A stretch of 64,000 nucleotides of DNA from Cycas panzhihuaensis (taxonomy: Eukaryota; Cycadophyta). The notes below the pieces were generated by a model, which was not told where the DNA came from, made no database searches, and saw nothing but the letters and a program-made list of their open reading frames with translations. This document shows, piece by piece, positions 11,964 through 24,400 of the stretch. How positions within the stretch are numbered: the first letter of the stretch is position 1; the number at the start of each line of letters is the position of its first letter. The stretch spans positions 95,549,741-95,613,740 of the forward strand of contig CM041465.1 of assembly GCA_023213395.1 (NCBI GenBank). The letters run 5' to 3'. The position numbers were made by a program, and so were the translations under genes.

Positions 11964-12151
11964 GGCGATTGCTGACCTGCTGAGTTTTTGAAGAAGAGCA
12001 ACAGGATCTACTGACACTCTACAACAGATTTTTTTACAAGCAATATATATTAACTAGATTTATTTTCTGAAAATTTTAGCAAGTTTTATATATTATTTCA
12101 GCAGATTTTGATTATTATTGAGCTATATTTCCGGTTCAACAAACATTACTG

Positions 12152-12593
12152 AGATCTATTTTCAGATTTGTGCAGATCTACAAAGGATTTTCAGCAACAA
12201 GCTATATACACTCAAGTTTATTCTTATATTTGAGTTATTTTCTGTTCAGATCTACAGATTTATCATATATTTTGATAGTTTACAAGTTTTTTTATCTACT
12301 TATTTGATATTTTTTGCAGATTTGTAAAAGAGCATTAGCTGCATACAAAAGTTATTAAGTTTTTTTCAAAGATCTGTAACTTATTACTTCAGATCTACTA
12401 ATTCTATTATAAATCTGCTTATTGTATCAGATTTTTCAAGCATTTTCTGTTACATTTAGTTCAAGATCTGTTATATTTCATTTCAGATTTATATTTTCCA
12501 TTATATTGTTTAACTATATTTTCAAGTTTTCTACAGATCTACAATTTTTGGAGTATATTTAGCTTTTTTTTAGAAGAATACATTACAGATCTG
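12152..12593 (+). repeat. Cluster of eight AGATCT palindromes in the C1 leader
   Basis: AGATCT occurs at 12152, 12174, 12248, 12370, 12391, 12464, 12535 and 12588, often as TTCAGATCTACA, with partial versions (CAGATTT, GATCTG) between. Spacing is irregular (21 to 122 bp). The cluster lies in the untranslated leader between primer-binding site and captured region. It could be the residue of a degenerate tandem repeat, an RNA structure or packaging element, or a cluster of protein sites; the sequence does not decide. Confidence 0.8.
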
Positions 12594-13059
12594 TATATTG
12601 GAAGCTTTTGAAGCTTATTTTCAGCTACAAAGACAGCCACAGCTGCGTATTCTAGGTTATTCTACTCCATTTTAAATTTACATACATTTTATATATCTGT
12701 TCAATATATTTCTACATTTGGAATTCCTTTGAAAATTTTCAAATACAAATATATAAGAGTTTTATGATATATTCTCTTCGAAATCTTTGAAAAATTTATG
12801 AATATTGTGACTCTGTTATATGAGTATATTGCTCCATTAAGTTGTTTTACTGTTATTATTTGAAGAAATTTCTATAAAATCTTGTATCCTTTTTCATATA
12901 CCTGTAACATATTTGAAAGTTTGTTTCAAATACAAATTTATAGATATTTTTATATATTTTTGTCAATATATTAAAACAGAGGAAATACAACAACTAGTTG
13001 CATATCATTTATTAAGTCTTGCCTTTGAATGGCAAGCTAAAATTTTCTCTTCAAACTTA

Positions 13060-14178
13060 GAGAATTTGGTCTACATAGTGAAGCTCTAAAATCTTAAAAT
13101 CTTTGGAGGAAGCTATCATTTGGGAAAAACAAAGCATTGTTTGCCTTGGCTCTAGCTTCATCCGCTTCTCTTTGAAGAGCTTCCAACTGGGATTTGAGTT
13201 GCTCTGCAGTAATCTTTGTGTTAATAGCTGAAACAATCCATTTCTCCTTAACATTTATCTTTCCCATATAAGCTATTTAGCTAATATTTCTCCTTCATTT
13301 TTGATAACATCAAGCATTTTTTTACGTAATCTTTCATCATCTACTTCACTAATAATATGATTCAAGTTCTTCACATTTGATACATGTGAAGGTATAATAG
13401 CCTCAACTTCTTTTATTTGCTGCTGTGCCTTACTTAAATCCTATTTCAACAATTCTCTCTTTCTCAACCTTGGTAAAGTCAAAGTACTCCTTTTATTAGC
13501 GCTGGCTCTTTTGTATTGATTTCCTCTTTTAGTTGTTCAATTTGGAACTATAGCCGAGACTTCATCACCTCCATACATATTGTCAAGTGTTTCTGATTGT
13601 CGATAAACAACAAGTGATGCTACAAATGAATCTTGGATTTCAAAACACTACATGTTACCGAACATAAAAAGTAAAAGCTTCAATATTATAGCCTCCACGG
13701 ACTTATTTGCCCTCCCATTTGGCATAATATAGAGTCTTCAAATAATATAGAGTCCCTCGCTTTTCTTCGGATCCGAGACAAGCATCTTTCCATTTCGTGT
13801 CCAATCTATTGAATCGTAGTGCTCCTCGGTACTCTGGCCCCGATCTATTCTTATTGATAAGCAATTCTTCTATCGCTCAAAGACTTAGATCGATTTCTTT
13901 ATAGCAATGTTCTCTGTTGGCGTCTTCCCCTCTATTGGTGACGCCTGTTAGCATTCTCCCGCCTCCTCCGCTGGTATTGGAACTTTCTTCTTCTGTGTTG
14001 TGGCGGGCGTTTCAAGAACGCAGAAGAAGTTTGGCACGCACTGACCGCTGGCGCCTCAAAGATCTTCCTCCCGCCTTCGCCGCGCTAGTAACATCATTGC
14101 GTTTGTTGGGTGCCTTCCATGCTTTTAATAGCCATCTTGTGCATAGCATGTTGAGTGTGGCGTCAGATTTAAAGCCAT
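13060..14178 (-). pseudogene. Captured host gene fragment, antisense within C1
   Basis: From an ATG at 14178 one minus-strand frame runs to about 13250 with about ten stops, then shifts frame. The start is basic and plastid-targeting-like (MALNLTP..., LLARRRREEDL). Later segments include STEEHYDSIDWTRNGKMLVS, SLVVYRQSETLDNMYGGDE and KNLNHIISEVDDERLRKKML. The last part is a Glu/Lys-rich, probably coiled-coil stretch (KITAEQLKSQLEALQREA). An 18-bp duplication (CTCTATATTAT repeated, about 13728-13763) interrupts it. It is CpG-richer than anything around it. I recognise no retroelement domain and cannot name the parent gene; a conserved chloroplast coiled-coil protein is only a guess. No intron is apparent. 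Confidence 0.6.
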
Positions 14179-14339
14179 CTCGACGCTTGTTCCTCACGCC
14201 GCAACGCTTGATAACCGATTGTGTTGGGTACCGTGTTATTATCAACCGCGTTTCGTTCTTTGAATAATGCGATGCATTTTTTTGGCATTTCAAAGATTAA
14301 TGCGATGTGATTGACGATGTTGCTTTTAGCATTATGTTA

Positions 14340-14640
14340 TATACTTTTATTCGGCATTTATATATAAATACATATATTTATTTATAAGTGCGCCCGACTC
14401 ACTTAATATATGTTGGTGTATATATTTTTAAGATTCGTATCAGATTTTACACTCTCCGCCCATCCGCAATAACGGCATGATCACGCTTTCTTAAACGCTT
14501 TTATTTTAAAATTTTTATTTTATTTTTTATTATTTTACTATATTGAATATATTTTTGAAATCCAGTTTTTGAAAACCCTAACCCCTTTATAACTCAGCCT
14601 CTAGTCATAAGAAGCCACCACGTGACCTCTGTTGTTTATC
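14340..14640 (-). promoter_or_regulatory. Promoter-like region upstream of the captured fragment
   Basis: On the minus strand upstream of the ATG at 14178 lies a TATA-like element (TTATATATAAATG, about 14357-14369). Further upstream are a telo-box-like AAACCCTAA (plus strand, about 14573) and a perfect G-box CACGTG (14619-14624). These are common in plant gene promoters. CpGs persist to about 14490. Together they suggest that genomic DNA including a promoter was captured, not only an mRNA copy. The sites are short and could arise by chance. Confidence 0.4.
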
Positions 14641-15707
14641 ACAAGGGGCCAACAATCTAAATTTTTTTTCTTTTCCATTTTATTTTTAAAAAATTTTATT
14701 TTACACAGAGTTATTGGCGCTTTTGTGGCCATAACTTCTATTTGGCTGATCAGTTTCAGACAAAACCTACGCCAATAGATCAGAAATTTTTTGTAGATCT
14801 ATTTCAACTGGTCATAAGACCAATTTGGTGCCCATTTGACCTTGTTTCGACCTTTTTAACATTGGACTTTCGAAATTTCAGCAGTTTTTATATTTTTAAC
14901 AAAATCGGTTTTAGAACTGGCTGTCATTTACTTTTGGTAAACTGTTTTGTGTCCGAATTTTTTCTATAGTGATCTACTTCATATAGACTTTAATACCCAT
15001 TTTTTATTTTAATTTTTTTAGTTCATTTTCACTAATATTTTAATCACTAAAATAAGAAATTTAGTTGTTTTTGCATGTTTCTTGAGTATTCTCCATAAAG
15101 ACACTTGTTACATTTTTCACTATAACTTTTGCAATTTTTATCAGATTTCATTTCCGTTGGGAAGCTGACTCATTTCTCTTCATTGTGATATATTTTTTTA
15201 TATATTTTGACACAATTTTCTCATATTTCAAATCAGCTAAAGTTGAGGTATTTTATTAGCCTAAATCTGCTTTTTTTTAGACCTGTTTAATATATTCTTT
15301 CAAATTTTTCAATTGGCAGAATATTAATTACTTCATCAATAATATTTGATCATTTGTTTAACTTTTCTAAGGATTAATTAGTATTTTTATACAATTTTTG
15401 TCTACCCTGCTCCTGTTAGGTTCCATTCCTTTGCCTCATTCAAAACGTGATTTATTGGTATCCATTTTCAAAACCGTTTGTTTTATTGGATTCACATATC
15501 AGCAATCTACATATTAATACAATTTTAAGCTATTCTGACCTCATTCAATATAGTTTTCAATCTGTTAAAGTTGAGTATATATATACATCCTAACAAGCTT
15601 GTCTTCTTTCAAAATTTTAAAGAAAATTCTAGTTTATATCTCATTGTTTATTCAAGATTTCTACTTGATCTTATCATCATTTTCTTATTGATTAAATTAC
15701 TTTCAAA
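14641..15707 (+). other. C1 leader, AT-rich, no gene
   Basis: T-rich sequence lies between the captured region and the gag start. Short plus-strand frames (for example 14742-14969, 15571-15795) show no motif and look like chance. By position it is 5' leader of the element. Confidence 0.6.
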
Positions 15708-16088
15708 ATGGCACAATTCCCCATTTTCAATGGCCATAACTATTCACTATGGTATGATACTATGCACACTTACTTTATTGAACGTGATCTTTTGAAGTAT
15801 TTACAACATGAATGTGACCTTAGCCTTAAAGAAAATTTTAGAAAAGATAATGAAGTGTTAGGTTTATTATTTTGCACTATGACTGATGATGTCTTTTCAT
15901 TAGTTTCTGAATTAACAACATCTAAGTCTGTTTGGGATTTATTGATTTCCATTTATGGGGGAGATATCCCCACTGTATTTGATGAAACTTTTGATGAGCA
16001 TGTCAGACAAGTGACAGAACAGGTAGATCATGACGGCAATACCATTGAAGATTCAGATCAAATGCAGGACCACCTTGTTGCACAATGA
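15708..16088 (+). CDS. C1 truncated copia Gag fused to pol-linker residues
   Basis: An intact 126-codon frame. It starts MAQFPIFNGHNYSLWYDTMH, the usual N-terminus of copia Gag (UBN2/DUF4219-type). It keeps the VWDLLISIYG region at about residues 78-87, then jumps to acidic residues (DETFDEHVRQV...) resembling the linker between integrase and RT in copia polyproteins. The jump implies one large internal deletion removing the zinc knuckle, protease and integrase core. The frame stops at TGA 16086-16088, and degenerate coding sequence continues to the polypurine tract. The short protein might still be translated; its function is unknown. Confidence 0.75.
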   Translation: MAQFPIFNGHNYSLWYDTMHTYFIERDLLKYLQHECDLSLKENFRKDNEVLGLLFCTMTDDVFSLVSELTTSKSVWDLLISIYGGDIPTVFDETFDEHVRQVTEQVDHDGNTIEDSDQMQDHLVAQ

Positions 16089-16398
16089 TTTGATCCTCCA
16101 TTTGAGGGGGAGCATCATGAAGACGAATCTTATGACATAACGAAGAATGAACCTGGTGATATGACAATTGTTCAAAGCATAAAGAGTACAAAAGTTCAAG
16201 TCCAAATTACAGCTATTCATCTACTTTTGCATCAAGTTTCATCTACCTATAGTCTTCCTACATCATTCTATAATAAAGAGATATATGCGACTATAAGGGT
16301 GAGAAGCATTGACAAAGATCAAGATTGGAATTTCAAAGTTTCTTTCAAGTACCAGCCCACAAGTTCAAGGAAAAGATACAAGTGTTCGTGCTGACATT

Positions 16399-16409
16399 AA
16401 GGGGGAGAA
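16399..16409 (+). other. C1 polypurine tract
   Basis: AAGGGGGAGAA lies immediately before the TG of the 3' LTR. It is the canonical copia plus-strand primer and confirms the element's orientation and boundary. Confidence 0.9.
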
Positions 16410-16855
16410 TGTTGGGTGTAATGTCATCACTCAACTCCCTCTTACCTACCAGGATTATGCACCTCAATTTAGACATGTGATGCTCAACATGTCAAGGTAA
16501 GTTAAGGTAAGTTGAGTTAGTTTCATTTGAGTTAAGTTAGTATTATTTTATTATTAATTTGAATTCAGGGGTTGAGAAGTTTCCCTCCTCCCCCAAACTA
16601 TAAATGTTAAGGGGTGTACAACCCTGGTGTCTTTAGACACCACCTACTTTTGAGGAAGATTTGTAATACTCATTCTACTACAATGGATTGAACAACAAGG
16701 CTCTCATGTGTTTATGCTATTGCAATGGTGATACACTGCTGTATTAATGCAATACTAGTTTATACTTATTTGATATATGTTCTAACCTGTTAGTTTGCAA
16801 GCATTTTTTCCATCATTTGGTATCAGAGCATTGTGGCTCCATATTTTTTCCATCA
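16410..16855 (+). repeat. C1 3' LTR
   Basis: A near-identical copy of 11506-11948. The differences I could count are almost all transitions (for example GATTG/GATTA, GATATG/GACATG) plus small indels in a C-run. It is followed by T-rich sequence where the target duplication is expected. Confidence 0.92.
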
Positions 16856-17125
16856 TTTTTTTAAGTAATTCTAATAGTTAGTTAGTTAATGGTTAGGGTA
16901 ACTATTAAGTTAGTCATATAAAATATAAATGACTCTTCCATGAGTCATACATGTGTGTGGATGCATATATGTGTAATTACTTAGATTTATCTAATGGTTG
17001 GCTATTTGTATAATTATTGATTATACAACTCTTTTTTGTAATGTTTCTTTGGGGTTATATGTAATTATGAGAGGGCTAAATATAATACCCATTTTGTAAT
17101 AGAAGTAATTTGATTCTTTCCATGA

Positions 17126-19130
17126 AGGGTATGCAACTATGATCGCTATGCCTTATTATATTTATGGCATGGCTAAATGAAACATAAATGGTTGATTAGT
17201 TTAAAAAGCACATTTTGATGCAATTATGTACATTGGTTCTATTGTTAACGTGAACCAAGTCCAAAGGGAGAGTGAAGAATGCAAGAAGAAGAATGGTTAA
17301 CCTAGTTTAAAAAAATCATAGTAAGGTCATTTGTTGCCACCCAAATCTAGAACCAAAGTTAAACCTAAAACATGTCAAAAGAAGAACCAATATTAGGAAT
17401 GGAAGAAAGTGTATGGGGGTGTGAGCCAATCTAGATTTTTAGTAACACCAAAGATATAAACAAAGAGGAGATCATCTAGAAGTTCACCCAATAAAGGGAA
17501 GGATACTACATTGGAAGAATTGGATATGTTGCCAATCTAATATCATATATTGCTTCACCAACAACCAATTTAAGATTAATTAAAGATTCAACAGATAAAG
17601 GGATATAAATAAAACAAAAAGTAAGTATTCTTGTGGAAACACTATGGAGACAAGTAGGTCAAGACCCTAAAGACTACATTTTATGTAGGTATTTATAAAA
17701 CCTTAAAATTTTGAGTTTGGGTAGTAAAGAAACTACTATAGATTTAGAAGAAATTTATACAAAATAATGGATAAATTCTACCATGGCGGGGGCATCTAAA
17801 CTTCATATTGGAAGCATTGTTTATAATAAACAAATATTCTTTCTATAAAGGGTTTGCTATGCATTTTGAAGGAGTACTCATTTTAAGGTATGCAATAGGA
17901 GGCTCTCATGATGGGAATAAACCATCAAGAGGGAGTAATTTGAATAACTAAGGTTTAAATTTAATGCCATACATTATTATTCAAAATAATTCAACCTTTG
18001 GATCATTGGAATATAATAGATCAAGAGACCTAGTTAATCATTTGGCCCTCTTTAAGAACTTACTTACTATGAAAATGATTCATGACACAATAGCGATAAA
18101 GGCCAAATTCTTTACAACCTTGAAAGGGGAGGTAATTTGGTAATAATTTCATGATATCAATATATGTCTATAACAAATCCTACTTGGGACCAAATACAAA
18201 CACAATTGTTGGATTGATTTTAGAAGCTATAAGGGATCTAATGGTAGTTTTTCAAGCCTTGGAAAAAGTCAAATAATATTTAAGTGAGTCTATGATAGAT
18301 TTTTATGGATGAATGTGGATAATAATCAATAAAATGAATTATGTGACTCCCATATCTCATATTCACTTTTTAAAATGTTTTATATAAGGATTGACACCAT
18401 ATTTGTGGGAGAAGATGAGCTTGCATATGATGGCAAGTTATAAGCAACTAAAGGAGTTAGCAAAGTCAATTAAAAATTAGATGCAAATAACATATTTATG
18501 ATCACCAAAAATGGGGCCAAACTCTGAATCAGAAGCTCTTTGAAGAGGTATAGAAGCTCTTAAGAATCAACTTCAAGTTTTAATTTCCTTTGATTGGTGG
18601 GTTTAGAATTCAAAGGTTAAGGAGTTAAAGGTAGAGCTCATAAAACTACAACTATAAAATGACCAACCTAAAGAAGAGATGTGGTGTCTTCCACCTTACA
18701 ATAAATAAGGGCATATTTGGAATGGTATTTATCAAATGAGTAGCTATTTCATAATTGATTATAATTTTAATAGATAATAGATAACATATGGATAAGGAAA
18801 AGGGAATGTTCAAGGACTAGATATCTAAAACTCCTTTTTATCAAGGTATAGATAGAGATTTATTAAAATAGTATAAAGAAAAAATGAAGCCATTTTGTTG
18901 TCATTTATGTTAGCATTGGGGGTATTTTTATTTAGAATGCCCAAAGAATAAAGGAGAATATATTTATGAAGAATGTGGTCTTGGAGACCATAAATGGGAA
19001 ACTTGTCCTAAAAATGGGAAGGTAAATGTTCAAACCTTGAACTTGATGACCAATATGGAGATAATAAAGGAGAGGACCATTCCATGTTTTTGTAAACTCA
19101 AAGTAGTAAGATATTATCACCACTTACATA
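17126..19130 (+). pseudogene. Degraded gag of a plus-strand Ty3/gypsy element
   Basis: The plus-strand translation near 18000-18150 gives SRDLVNHLALFKNLLT and, about 20 codons later, KFFTTLKGEVIW, the retrotrans-gag pattern (...H...F........TL.G.A..W). Near 18880-19010 two zinc-knuckle-like motifs follow: CCHLC.HWGYFYLEC, then YEECGLGDHKWETC. Stops and frameshifts are frequent. No protease or RT of the same element could be recognised downstream, so it may be gag-only or later parts may be too decayed. Confidence 0.6.
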
Positions 19131-21460
19131 ACAATCTTCCTTTCTAGAGATAATAATAAAAAAGAAAAGATTGTAAGAGTCTATGGAAGCATTACAATAA
19201 GAAATGCAGATCATGGAGCAGCAAGAAAAAATTTATACACCATAGAAAAATGAAGGAAGAAATCAACATTTGAAGAACACTGCAAAGGAGGTAGCCAATA
19301 AGTTATTATTAGCCCATGACAAAAGTTAGGGCCTTTCCAAAAATTTTAATGGAATTAGGTATTGGCATTCTTATAATATCTTTTAGTGATATGAGGCTAG
19401 TTATTTCTAATAAGTACTATTGGATCTATTAAGAAACTAATACTTATGGCACTATAGACTAGCATGGTGGATCCTCATATACTAATGGTCATTTGGTAAC
19501 ACAATCTACAAAAGAATTATAGATGGTAGATCAAGGTTTAATGTGTTTCTAGAAGCAACTTAGATATCTTGAGGGAACTAATCATTTTACCTCCTAATTA
19601 TTCAATCTAGTTGGTCAATCATATGAATGTTTGACCAATGGGAGTTTTGATGAATTTTCTAATTATTATTACCAGTATCACTATAGTTTTAGATTTTGCG
19701 ATCGTTCAAATGCAAAATTACAAAATAAAAACTACCTAACTTTGTCGAGGAGACCATGGTTAATGGAAACTAAAGCAATATAAGATTAGGGAAGATACAC
19801 ATTAAACTCCACATTGGAGGAAAAATAATGAAATTGTCCTTAAGATCATATGGCCCAAATATTTTAAAAAAATTACAGATGAAGACATAACTTCAACAAC
19901 ATCTTATACTATAATAATAATAAATTTTTGCTTGAAGTTGGTATTCTAGGTACAGGAAGTGTTGAAAGATACTAAACATTTATATGTATTGAATTAAATA
20001 TATGATGCTTGGTAAAAAATGGAGCAATTAACTTGTTATCATGTGGAAGTTTATCTTGATTTTCCAAAATTGGAATCAAATAAAGATACATATAATGATC
20101 AATTAAGTATTGATGAAATTAATAAACAAGATTGCTACCAGGTATTTGTTGACTATATTATTGAGGAAGTAGTTAAGGGCTCTATAGAATAACATAATAA
20201 GGTAGAAAAATCACAATAGATCACAAATATCCAGAAAGAGTTTATGAGAATCCAATAGAGATTGTGATGTACTAATAAATGTTAGAGGTAAAAGATCTAA
20301 CATAGACCCAAAAATTAAAAAAATAGATAACAAAAAAATCATAATAAATTTTGGTTGATGAAATCCAAAGTATATATTCAATAAAGTAATTAGGAAGGAG
20401 TTTGATTCAAAAAATAAAATAAAAGGTAATTTTGAATTTATAAAAGATTTGATGTATGAATTACCTAAATTTTGGGGGATTGAAAATTCTTTTTAATATT
20501 TACAACAATGTAAAAAAGTTTTGATTTTTAAACAATATAAGCAAAAATATTAGATATATTTGTTTTCCCTATTCTTAACTAGATCAACATTCACATGGTT
20601 TGGGTGCTATCATTTTTACTTTGAATCATGATAAACATTTACCACCTGGTTCTAACTTAAACTTCAATTAGAACATACATGCCTACATTTATAAATGGTA
20701 GGGATCTATATGCATATTTAAATAATTATAAAATAATTTGAACTAGAGATGGCATTCAAACAAAGGATTAGATTAATCATTTTACATGTATGTTAAAAGG
20801 AGTTAGAAGGCATTGCTTAGAAATGTGTGAAAGAATTAAATAGATCAATTAATATATTTTGCATCAATATTTTTTATCACACATTTGCTTACCATAGTAA
20901 TAATGCATCCATATACAAAGTGTTAACAATAATGAAATAACAATTGGTAGAACTTATTTATCCTTACTATAAATTATATAATTGTTCTAGTGATGTATTA
21001 AAAGATATATAAAGATTAGAATTAGAATCTATAAGTGAAGAAGGAAAATAATAATTACTTTGTAGCTATCCTCTAGAATATTCTACTCTAGAATTTGGAG
21101 ACCATATAATCAATCAAACTCTAGCATATGAAATGGGGGTAGATGGTAAGACTGTGAAAGGATTAGAGCTAAAGTTATAAAAACTTAATATAGAATCATA
21201 AGAGAAGCTGTAATATATCATTACGGGTGATTACTCAGATGATGAAATAATCTCCAAGTCTATGACACTTTTTGTGTAAAAATAGAGCATATAAATATCA
21301 ACATAATGATGTTAGAAAAAATAAATGATTTCAATTGATTAATAAATGATCAAACATATACATATATAGTCATGATATGATGATAAAACCTAATCAAATG
21401 ATATCGATATGATATCTAATCAAAATATAACATTAATGTACCAATTGTGTATTATCTTCT
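19131..21460. other. Decayed retroelement sequence, not resolved
   Basis: Plus-strand frames around 19800-20200 and 20650-20850 (MPTFINGRDLYAYLNNYK, then KGVRRHCLEM) have low stop density and may be further gag-like sequence, but I could not confirm a family. A minus-strand purine tract near 21463-21470, followed leftwards by GTTAGAAGATAATAC, marks the likely start of the 3' LTR of the minus-strand copia to the right. Confidence 0.4.
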
Positions 21461-21485
21461 AACTCTCCCTTATAATGCACATTTA

Positions 21486-24400
21486 GGATGACACATAGGT
21501 TTCCTCTACATTTATAATGCTTGACTTTTAATAATGCATTTATAAAAGTATTTATAATCTAGTCTTTAGACCTATAATGATGTAGTCCAATCTTGGCTTA
21601 TTATACCAACTCTCAAATGAAATGATGCTTGATCTTGATACACTTTATTCAACTATGAAAAGTTGGATTCTTTTTCATCTAGATAGCATTTTGGTTATCA
21701 CAAAATATCTATGTAGGTGCAATCTATGACTGATGTAAATCTTGTAGTATCCTTCTACATCAAACTATTTCATAAGCTACTACTTCAACTTCTTTGTATT
21801 TTGCTTCAACTATATATTAGAAAACTATTAGTTATTTATTTATATTCTAAATAATTATGATTGATTAGTTAACTATACAAAGTAGGATCAACTGAAGAAA
21901 AATCTTTATCTTTACTTAACTTCAACCCAACTTTAATAGGAGCAATAATTGAACTACAAGTACTCATATTAAACTTCTTTAAAATATCCATAGTATATTT
22001 AGTTTGTAACATATGAATGTCATAAGTGTTCATGCCCTTTAACTTTAAATCTTTGTGGTTATTCCACATAAATCTCTTCATCGATATAATGATTAAGAAG
22101 TATTGATTTCGAATCCACCTAAAATACTATTGACTTTTATTAAGTAGCAAAGAATAAAACAATCATGATTATATCCATCTTAGCAATTAGTATAAAGTTT
22201 TCTTTATAATCAATTCCTTCCTATTAAGCATAACCTTTCATAACAAGTCTTACCTTAAATTTAAAAGTATTACTATTAATTTTATATTTTGTTTTATATA
22301 TCCACTTGGTTCTAATTATATCTTTACTAATAGGTAACTCTACCAAACCCTATATATCATTCCTTATCAAAGTATCATACTCAACTTCTATTGCTTGAAT
22401 CTAGTATTCACTTTTAGTACTATACTCAACTACCATTGCTTGAATCTAGTATTCACTTTTAGTACTTCATCAAATGTTTAAGAGTCATAATTATTCATTA
22501 CTTAAGCCATTAAGGCATAATTAACTTATATTTATAATCTTGTCAATCTTTTATCAAAGTTTGTATCAAGATTATCACTTGGGTTATGGCCTCTTATAAG
22601 CCATTTTGGAGCTTTCTTTAAACTTGACTCACTTGCTGAAGGTTGAGCATATTCAACATCAATCAAAACTTATTTGCCTTTATCATTTGGTGAATCTTCT
22701 TTATATATAACATATTCATAAAAAATAACATATCTACTAATAAAGAATTTCTTTGCTGGAAAATTAAATAATGTATAAGCATTTTCTTTACTAGAGTATC
22801 CTATAAATATGCACTTAAAAACTTTTGCTTTCCAACTTAGTTCTTGTTTTATCCAGAGCATGTACATAAGCCACACAACCGAGGACTCTCAACTAATTCA
22901 TGATAGGTTTAAAACTTGTCAAACCTTCTTCAAGTGTTAAGTCCATTAATTCCCTAGTAAGAATTTTGTTAAATAAGTATATAATAATATTCACTACTTC
23001 AACCTAAAACTTGTCATCAAGTTGATTTTTCTTAAGCATGTTTCTCCTCATTTTAATAGTGATAATAATTTTTCTCACTATGCCTCTATTTTATTGTGGT
23101 ATATACAGAGTTATAAATTGTCTTCTTATAACTATTTTGTAATAGAAATCTCTAAATTCATTTGAGATGAACTCTCCCCTATTATTAGAATTTAAAACTT
23201 TTAATTTGTAACCACTTTGCCTTTCTACCATAAGTTTATACTAAAAAAATCTCAAAAATGCCTTAAATTTTTTCTTAATAAAATAGATCTAAATTTTCTT
23301 TGTGAAGTCAATAATCAAAATTATGGATCATCTTTATTTTCTAAGTGATATAGTCTTCATTAGTGCATAAAAATGAATATGAACCAACTCTAAAAGAAAA
23401 TAGACTCTATATTATGAATTTGGAAAGCCATCCCTATATTGCTTACCAAAGATGTATTATTCACACACATTATTATTTCCTTAAACGTATAGAAGTCCTT
23501 TAACTATTTAATACTCCCTCAAAGTTGATGCCAAACCACATTATTATAAATAATTAAAGCTTTAAAATTTAAGTAAATATTATAATTTTGAATAACCTAT
23601 CTTGAGTTAGTTGCCCTTTTGCTATAATTATATCATTATTCAACTTATTCATAATTTCACATTTAACATTATCAAACACTAACTTATATTATTAATCCAT
23701 CATTTTTTAATAGATATTAAGTTTCTCTTCAAGCTAATATAAGTAACACATCACAAATATTTTTTGTTTCTCTACTATAAGTTTTAATTGAGATAACACA
23801 TTACTGTTAAATGTCTTGTGTGTTATTATCACTAAACACAACTTTATATTTCTTATAATCTTCTTCAATCTTAGGAAATAATTCAACATTATAAGACATA
23901 TAAAGCTTGAGTAATTAAACTTGAATAAAATAAATTTTTATTCTTTTGTGATTTATCAACTGCTTTGTTTATCTCAAAATCCTTTCTCCTAATTTAATAT
24001 ATATTTATAAGATGACCAAGTTTCTATATTTGTATCATTGAGGTCATGTAAAATCTCTCTTCCTCTTCCTTGTGGAGTAGGACTCCTAGTACTTCCTCTT
24101 ACTCTCATAGATGGAATTATACCTCTACTCATTTAGTGAAAGTTTAATAATAATTTACCTTTCAAAGTCAAGGTGCCTACCTATTGAAAACTTAGTCTCC
24201 TAAATCTTCCTTTGAAGCTTGACTTTATAGCAAAAGATTGCTACATATTTTTATTAGATACCTCATTTCTCTCTTCCATAATAAGAAACATAGCATTCAA
24301 TTTATTAACTTTCAAATAAGAAAGATATCTTGGTACTTCAATGCTTGTTGTTATATTTTTAAATTATTAATTATTTATTAATTTCACCTATACTCCTTAG

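Larger units (their letters stand above)
11506..16855 (+). mobile_element. C1: young non-autonomous Ty1/copia element with captured sequence
   Basis: This is a 5.35-kb element with two LTRs (11506-11948, 16410-16855) differing by roughly eight substitutions and a few indels by eye (about 98% identical). It has a tRNA-iMet primer-binding site (11951), a polypurine tract (AAGGGGGAGAA, 16399-16409) and flanking ATTTT / TTTTT as a likely 5-bp target duplication with one mismatch. Its only element-encoded frame is a short gag joined to pol-hinge-like residues. Protease, integrase, RT and RNase H are absent, so it must depend on another copia for enzymes. About 1.5 kb of the interior is CpG-containing and gene-like in antisense. 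Confidence 0.9.
10066..17125 (+). repeat. LTR-like segment interrupted twice (10066-10237, 11455-11505, 16856-17125)
   Basis: The left piece starts TGCTGGAAAAATAATGTTTA and shares about 45 bp with the start of the LTR-like block at 53733. Removing LINE-1 (10254-11438) and C1 (11506-16855) with their duplicated targets joins the three pieces. The joined sequence ends near 17125 in a U5-like CCATTTTGTAATAGAAG, just upstream of plus-strand gag-like sequence. Calling it the 5' LTR of that gag-bearing element is inference; the two insertions themselves are well supported. Confidence 0.4.

Noticed and set aside
13917-14267. 116-codon plus-strand open frame in the CpG-rich part of C1
   Set aside because: It could be read as a gene, but the minus-strand frame from 14178 extends much farther and continues coherently beyond the CpG-rich part; the plus-strand frame ends there. 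Not fully excluded.
20930-21465. Complete 3' LTR for C2
   Set aside because: A polypurine tract and TTAGAAG start are visible, but the partner LTR beyond 44250 could not be found, so the LTR cannot be delimited.
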